Under the pieces are notes generated by a model. It made no database searches and had not been told where the DNA came from. It saw nothing but the letters and a program-made list of their open reading frames with translations. Source: Gymnopus androsaceus JB14 (lineage: Eukaryota > Basidiomycota > Agaricomycetes > Agaricales > Omphalotaceae). From it: DNA of 36,765 nucleotides. The stretch spans positions 40,424-77,188 of the forward strand of contig ML769702.1 of NCBI GenBank assembly GCA_009733575.1. The letters run 5' to 3'. Of the stretch, positions 31,810 through 36,765 are shown piece after piece (position 1 is the first letter of the stretch; the number at the start of each line of letters is the position of its first letter). A program made the position numbers and the translations under genes.

Positions 31810-34800
31810 CTAGGCAAAACCGAAGCACTCATCCTCCTCCGCCTCTTCCTCTCCCTCCTCTTCGATTCGATCCGGGATCTCCGCATCCCCGCTGTCATTT
31901 CCAGTTACCCCGCTCTCGTCATCCTCCTCATCGTCGTCATCCCTCCCTGCTAAACCCAGCTCCTCTCGCGCCGCCCTATCCATTGCTTCCTCTCCTCCTT
32001 CTACCTCTTCGTCTCTCAACGACGTATTCCACATCTTCAAGAATTTCGTATGAAGCCCAAGTTGTATCTCTGATTGCTTGATAGCGTAGGCTCTGACCCC
32101 CTCCTCCAGATGCGGAACCTTCCTAGGGTTTGGATGTTCCCGTCGCTGCTCCCACCACTTGCTTCTCCAGCTTAGAAACCGCAACGAACGCTTCATTTCC
32201 GCCTGCAAGTATCGCAGCTCTTCTTCGGCCCTATGCAATCGTGCCCGGCTTCTACACCACTCCGCTCGGAGGACCTCATTATCATTTTCATCGGCACCAT
32301 CCTTCAGGTTAATCCTCCTCGTCAACCAGATCCACGATTGCTCTTTCCGCGTCTCCCCAGTTCCATCCCTCCTATTCCGAGCCTCTGCCAGCAATGGAAA
32401 TTCTTTGTTGTTATCCTGCTGCTCGAACCCACTCTCATCTTCTACGACAATTCCCTCCATTCCAGGTTCTTCCTCGTTCGTACCTCGACGACCCGGACCC
32501 CGTTTCTTCCGACTCTGGATCAGCATAACTTCGCACATCAGCATTCTCCATCACTCGCAGCTCTTCTTCCCAATCGCCCGGACCTAGCAGCAGCAGTAAA
32601 CCTTCCCGGCTTCGACGATACTTCTCTACAAAGCCCTTCACCCTCTCGTGAATCCTGTCAATGACCTCGCGCGACTTCCCTGAAGACCGCTGCCCCCGAA
32701 TATTCTTGTTCTTGAACAATATCATCTTCGTTTTGACACGCAGCGTATGGCGCACGCTGTCGAGCGCATCATATGCTCGGGCTCTCCGCTAGTCGCTCCT
32801 CAATAACGTCGACACCATCACAGCAGACTGCCTCTCGAAAATGTGCCGGAATCGCGGAAGGGAGCCATAACTTTTCGCTTTCAGGATGGCCATCTTCGTC
32901 GTATGATAAATCTTCATCGATGTCGGTGAGGTACTGAACCAAGCCAGGCATATAAACCGAACGCAGTTTTTCGAATGCCCGGAGAGCGCGTTTGAGAATG
33001 TTACGGCGTTCGAGGATTTCGTTCGTTTGCTGTGCCGTTTTAGTAGACTTCTTGTACTGTTCAAGTTCCACGCGCAACTTGTACCTGCTTTAATCAGTAT
33101 CTTATCCCAATGAAGATGCTTTAGTACTCACTGGCTCTCCTCTACATCTAATCCCATTAAAATGAATTTGCCAGGCCTCGTTCGGTTGCGCAAAGGAACT
33201 CCCTTCTGTGCCATAATGTCATCTTCCATGGCTAGTTCCATCTCAACCTGAGCCTGAGTCAAAACTGCCATAGCATATGTCAACTCGGGAGCACATAAAT
33301 ATGGAAAGAGAAACGTACATTCTCGCTTCACGGCAAACGGATTCAGAAGCTTTGATCCATCGTCAGCCAGTTCCTTCGGATATGGAGCATCTTCCCAGGT
33401 TTTGCAGATACGTTCCCACTCGTGGATCAGGTCTTGAGGTATACTCTTCGTCAGCCCTTCATGAGCTTCACGCTGACAATTTCTATCCTTCATCGTCGCT
33501 CGAAGTCGGGTCCAGAGAGTCTGTCCTAAAGGAAACGTCAGTTATTTCATTTCACCTCGATAGAAAAGGACTCACCTGTCCCGGTATATTTCTGCCAGTT
33601 ATGAAACCCGAAAATGAGCCTCAAGCGTGTCAGCTCGTGTACCTGGGGCCATCGTCTTCGTTGCATTACCCAGGGGGTTATGCACACCCCATATCCTCTC
33701 GCATGCCTCGAAATCCGTGAACCCAACTCTTTTGACAAGATTACATGAGAACTGTTCGTGATTTTCAGTCTCGTGCACTGGTTCGTGAAATTTTCCGATA
33801 ACAGGTACCAGTTCCATGGCGTCATCGAGTTTGATTTTGCCCGGCCACAACTTCTCACTTCGCTCATAGATGTGGGTGAACCACTGGCATGCAATATCAT
33901 ATCCCACTATGCATAGCAGCAATCCCATGAAGTGATACAGCGCGGAACCAAATATGTAGTCCATGTTACCATAGCTATCGCAGACAATCGTTAATAACGA
34001 TCCCCTGTAGTAGATGAACAAAAGCGGACTCACCGTTCACCCTTCTGCAAATTACCGACTGCATTTGCCAAAAACATCTCCGACCGAGCACATAATACAG
34101 ATCCTACTCCAGTGTAGCGTAAACCTTTCGAAAATTTTGTTGTAGCCTTCGCGATAGCCTGGAACCCAGCACAAGTACTTATCTAGATCAATGTCAGCTT
34201 CAGAATTCAAGCCTTGAAATAGAAGACATACATCGGCTTCACTTGCTCTCGATAACACATAAGCTTCGTACTTCACTCTCCCTACAAAATAGCCCAAACC
34301 ATCAACCAAACCTGGATCTCGTGAATGCGATGACACGAGCTGCTCCTTCAGACGAAAATTCGCGTCTTGAGTCACCTTCAGCGAATATTCATCTCGACGT
34401 TCCGTATTGTCCATCCAACCCTCCGGAAGATTGATTCCAGGGTGTGGGCAAGACATACATGGAACTACGAGGTCCCCTTCCTTGGTACCCGCAACTCCGC
34501 TAGCTTCATTTCCGCGCCCCATACGCTTGAGCAACTTTAGGTGCCGCCATTGAAGACACATGCGCATTAGGCCCGTGTATCTCCATGGAGTCGACTTCAA
34601 ATTCGTGTTGTCTGTAGCTTTCGAAATTGCGCGGTAAAAGTCGTATACAGAACCCTTGGTCGTAAGCATAAGGATATGAAGTTGCTCGAGGTAACGGAAA
34701 GTCGCGACCGTCCTGATTTTCCCGTTGCCCACGGTCGCAGGATAGAGTCCGCGACGCAGGAGCTGAATATAGTGGGGATTCGCGCCAGAGCACCCACAGA

Positions 34801-35656
34801 AGTATAGATTAACGTCGTGAATGCCCGTCGCATTGAGAATACGGAGTTTAGCGTTGCACTTCTGAGGAGAGGTACATTTCGTTTGATGGTCCAGCTGAAT
34901 GACCAGACCAAGATCCTTGAGAGAGCAGTTCCGGAACAGCGCTTCATCCCACCTCTGAGTCCAATTTTATCAGTAAATAACGAAACACGGATCGGGTGCA
35001 GGGTACAAACCTGGATTCGATGAAGCGGGAGACTGTGATGGCGTCGTACCATGCATTGTTGGCAGACCATGTCGATCGTTAAGCAATCCAAGCACCTAAA
35101 TTCAGCTTTTCCCTTTTCGTCGCGTCGAGCTTTCAAGCAATCCCAACATGCCGGTTGTGCACTTGCTGCGCCCCGCCCATCGTGCCGCAATATCTCATCC
35201 AAAAAAATCTGTTGACACTCCTTCCGCCAATATTGATGAGGACGTAACTACGAGAGAGAATTTCATTTTAAAACTACAATAAAAAGACCAAGTTATTAGA
35301 CATACCGTACGCAAAGTGCGTCGCTGTTTCTTTTTAGTTGGTTGGGCGACGACCTCATCCTGGGGCTGAGGCACATCGTAGACCTCGGCATCGACAACCC
35401 GCTCATAAAATAAAGAGTCCATATCGAGGCCTAACTCGAGGTCAACAGGAGGATTCCAGATGCGTCGCGCAGCCCATGGCTGTTTCGTTGATTTTTTTTG
35501 AGGGGAAACGTTAACAGAAAAAATCCTGCCTCGACTATCCAGATTGCTTTCACGAGTATTCATATACCCACCATCATCGGCATCCTCGTCGCTCTCGACT
35601 TGATCCCGGATTTGGGTGAGTTTCTTGCGTCGACGTTTGGAAGGAGGAGGATTCAT
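31810..35656 (-). pseudogene. KDZ-family transposase (CxC2-like cluster), 3' half frameshifted
   Basis: KDZ (Kyakuja-Dileera-Zisupton) elements are DDE-type DNA transposons common in mushrooms. Exons: 35656-35306, 35247-35011, 34954-34232, 34182-34034 and 33974 to ~33599, then further exons down to a stop at 31810. The N-terminus is basic (PPPSKRRRKKL). Exon 2 encodes the CxC2-like cluster CWDC, CLDC, CQQC, HHSLPLHRIQ. Core motifs: TQDANFRLK (Asp codon ~34366), VGYDIACQWF (~33898) and TDFEACERIW (~33709), so the DDE residues remain. Three disruptions follow. An extra base in a T run at ~33618 separates EAHF from FGFHNWQKY. A shift at ~32785 comes before YDALDSVRHTLR. Another lies near ~32490-32530, before EEEPGMEGIVVEDESG. 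The helical C-terminus (RAEWCRSRARLHRAEEELRYL) and acidic tail are otherwise coherent. A few indels could be sequence errors. The 35656 start gives the usual short basic N-terminus. Confidence 0.82.
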
Positions 35657-35776
35657 AATTATTAGCGCCCAATCTGATGGCGACTCAATAGTCCAGCCTT
35701 CGCGCCATTGCCCGATCGGACCGGCGCCTCTTCTTATTACCGCCCAGACTTGTTCTCCTTCTCTCAAAACTTCGCA
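35657..35776. promoter_or_regulatory. Short divergent promoter between KDZ gene and small Cys gene
   Basis: Only 120 bp separates the two start codons (35656 on -, 35777 on +). Both genes must be transcribed from this segment or from sequence overlapping the neighbour. It is not AT-rich and shows no clear TATA box. Shared control is inferred from spacing alone. Confidence 0.5.
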
Positions 35777-36268
35777 ATGGCCACTGACAACCCCAAAGAT
35801 GCTTGCAATAGATCTGTGTAAGTTTAACTCATACATTCGCCGATATGACCTGATTCCTTTTGTAAATGTTTAACAGAGACAATGATGAGATTCCTGAGCT
35901 CATTCCCTACGAGCAGTGGACTTGTGCAGATTGCGGAGACTCCAACGCGCCCGAGCGTCCTCTTTCCCCGGTATCTAGTGAATCCGCTGCGTGCGTGCTT
36001 CCTCTTTTGCCCATTGAATAACGCTTAATTCTTTACCACCTGTAGCCTTCTTGAAAACGACTTGGGCTACCTGCTCAGAAGAATCGCAGCCCGAGAAATC
36101 ACAGAAAAATATGCCACTCAGAGAAAAGGCCCTTTTCGAATCTGCTACACACACGGCGAAAATTCTCTATCGTATGTTTGAACTCTCCTCCTCCATAGCT
36201 CTGAGGACACTGACAGCTCTTATAGCTGTGACTCTCGCTGCCGTGTAACCGAAATCTTGCTTCTCTAA
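35777..36268 (+). CDS. Small cysteine-containing protein, 107 residues, four exons
   Basis: Exons 35777-35817, 35877-35990, 36046-36171 and 36226-36268. Introns are 54-59 nt, all GT-AG, with phases that agree, giving 108 codons including TAA. The protein begins MATDNPKDACNRS. A CxxC knuckle follows in YEQWTCADCGDSNAPE, where the W-x-C-x-x-C-G form resembles RanBP2-type or ribbon zinc knuckles. A helix (LLENDLGYLLRRIAAREI) comes next, and a C-terminal Cys set (FRICYTHGENSLSCDSRC) could supply the other ligands. There is no signal peptide or membrane segment. I do not recognise the family. Four exons in register without any lesion argue for a functional gene, in contrast to its damaged neighbours. 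It is divergent from the KDZ transposase with a 120-bp gap, so it may be a passenger or partner of that element, or a host gene next to an insertion. Confidence 0.7.
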
Positions 36269-36416
36269 AGTGCTCGCCTCACTCTAAAGAAACTCATACG
36301 TACATTGGCCTCTCAACTCTTACTGAATCCGTATCTAACAAATAAACCGATTTTGCTTGTACCCTTGTTGCGAACTACCACTAATACTACATAAATTTTA
36401 AATATGACCTTGCATG
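36269..36416. other. Convergent 3' flanks
   Basis: A short AT-rich segment between the stop codons of the small gene (+) and the right-edge gene (-). No other feature seen. Confidence 0.6.
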
Positions 36417-36765
36417 TTATTCATCGATATCTGAGATGAGCAAAGGTGTACTCATCGAGCCTGTGTAAAGGGATTGAAAATAAGTCAATTGCGAACCAGG
36501 TAATTGCGTACTGAGTGGATTAAACACGGCGTCGAAACGAGGGTCATGTATGAGATTCACGATCCTTTTCACTAAGGCCAAGTCTGAAAGCAGTTAAGTT
36601 GTGCGTTGGATAGAAACCCATTTAAAAAACACTCACCAAAATCCCTGCCAAGGTTGAGTACTCGGATAGCAAGCAGGCATATGCTTCCATCTGCATTGCA
36701 ATATACTTGCCCCAACACCTCCACAAACAAAGTAACGATCAGCTTCAGACTCGTCAGTGGATACG
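36417..36765 (-). CDS. 3' end of an unidentified gene, cut by the window edge
   Basis: Two exons on the minus strand: 36765-36637 (continuing beyond the window) and 36583-36417, joined by a 53-nt GT-AG intron (36584-36636), phase 1. The visible C-terminal ~98 residues are hydrophobic and helical at first (LIVTLFVEVLGQVYCNADGS), then NLGRDFDLALVKRIVNLIHD. It ends in a Ser/Thr-rich stretch finishing LLISDIDE. No family recognised. The frame is clean to the window edge. Confidence 0.6.

Noticed and set aside
32159..32664. Plus-strand frames of ~143 codons opposite the KDZ gene
   Set aside because: Antisense to the coherent KDZ C-terminal coding sequence; Pro/Ser/Leu bias is from the opposite strand.
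33250..33340. Extra intron in the KDZ gene (GTACGT near 33317)
   Set aside because: The frame is open straight through, and removing it breaks the phase with the next conserved segment.

Overview
The window is nuclear DNA from a filamentous basidiomycete, most likely an Agaricomycete. The basis is many short introns (about 42-72 nt), F-box proteins of the kind expanded in mushrooms, a TKL-like kinase with an HGD catalytic loop, a Fungal_trans_2-type domain, and a KDZ transposase with a CxC2-like cysteine cluster. Splice sites were assigned by eye from reading frame and family conservation. No tRNA, rRNA or CRISPR was seen.

Left part (1-12.8 kb). This is mostly ordinary single-copy sequence. 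It holds an SH3/proline-rich actin-patch type gene with damaged frames, a single-exon F-box gene (-), a decayed leucine-zipper-like remnant, and a three-exon FAD monooxygenase whose first intron looks GC-AG. Two small inverted-repeat elements follow, then a five-exon VWA-domain gene (-), a 2 kb gene-poor stretch, and an orphan 488-residue protein.

Middle (12.8-23.2 kb). Two diverged copies of the 3' part of VPS34 (class III PI3-kinase) lie about 7.6 kb apart in the same orientation. Each carries its own disabling lesions and both lack the 5' end. They share a GC-AG intron. Between them is an eight-exon gene joining a complete protein kinase domain to a fungal transcription-factor-type domain. 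The junction is a duplicated linker of about 50-60 residues and an in-phase intron. Two more of its introns appear to be GC-AG.

Right part (23.2-36.8 kb). This is a transposon-rich zone. A degenerate element carries a Ulp1-like protease remnant, a zinc-binding motif and a large transposase-like gene, and is itself interrupted by a 407-bp near-perfect palindrome. Next come a GRF-zinc-finger/cysteine-cluster gene with one in-frame stop and a KDZ transposase (-) that keeps its DDE residues but has frameshifts in its 3' half. A four-exon, 107-residue Cys-containing gene is divergent from the KDZ gene by 120 bp. The 3' end of an unidentified gene (-) runs off the right edge. Three in-frame TGA stops in this zone sit where CGA (Arg) would be a simple ancestral codon, which fits CpG decay of repeats.

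The items most worth follow-up are the kinase/transcription-factor fusion, the frequent GC-AG introns, the twin VPS34 pseudogenes, the palindrome inside the transposase gene, and the small gene paired with the KDZ transposase.
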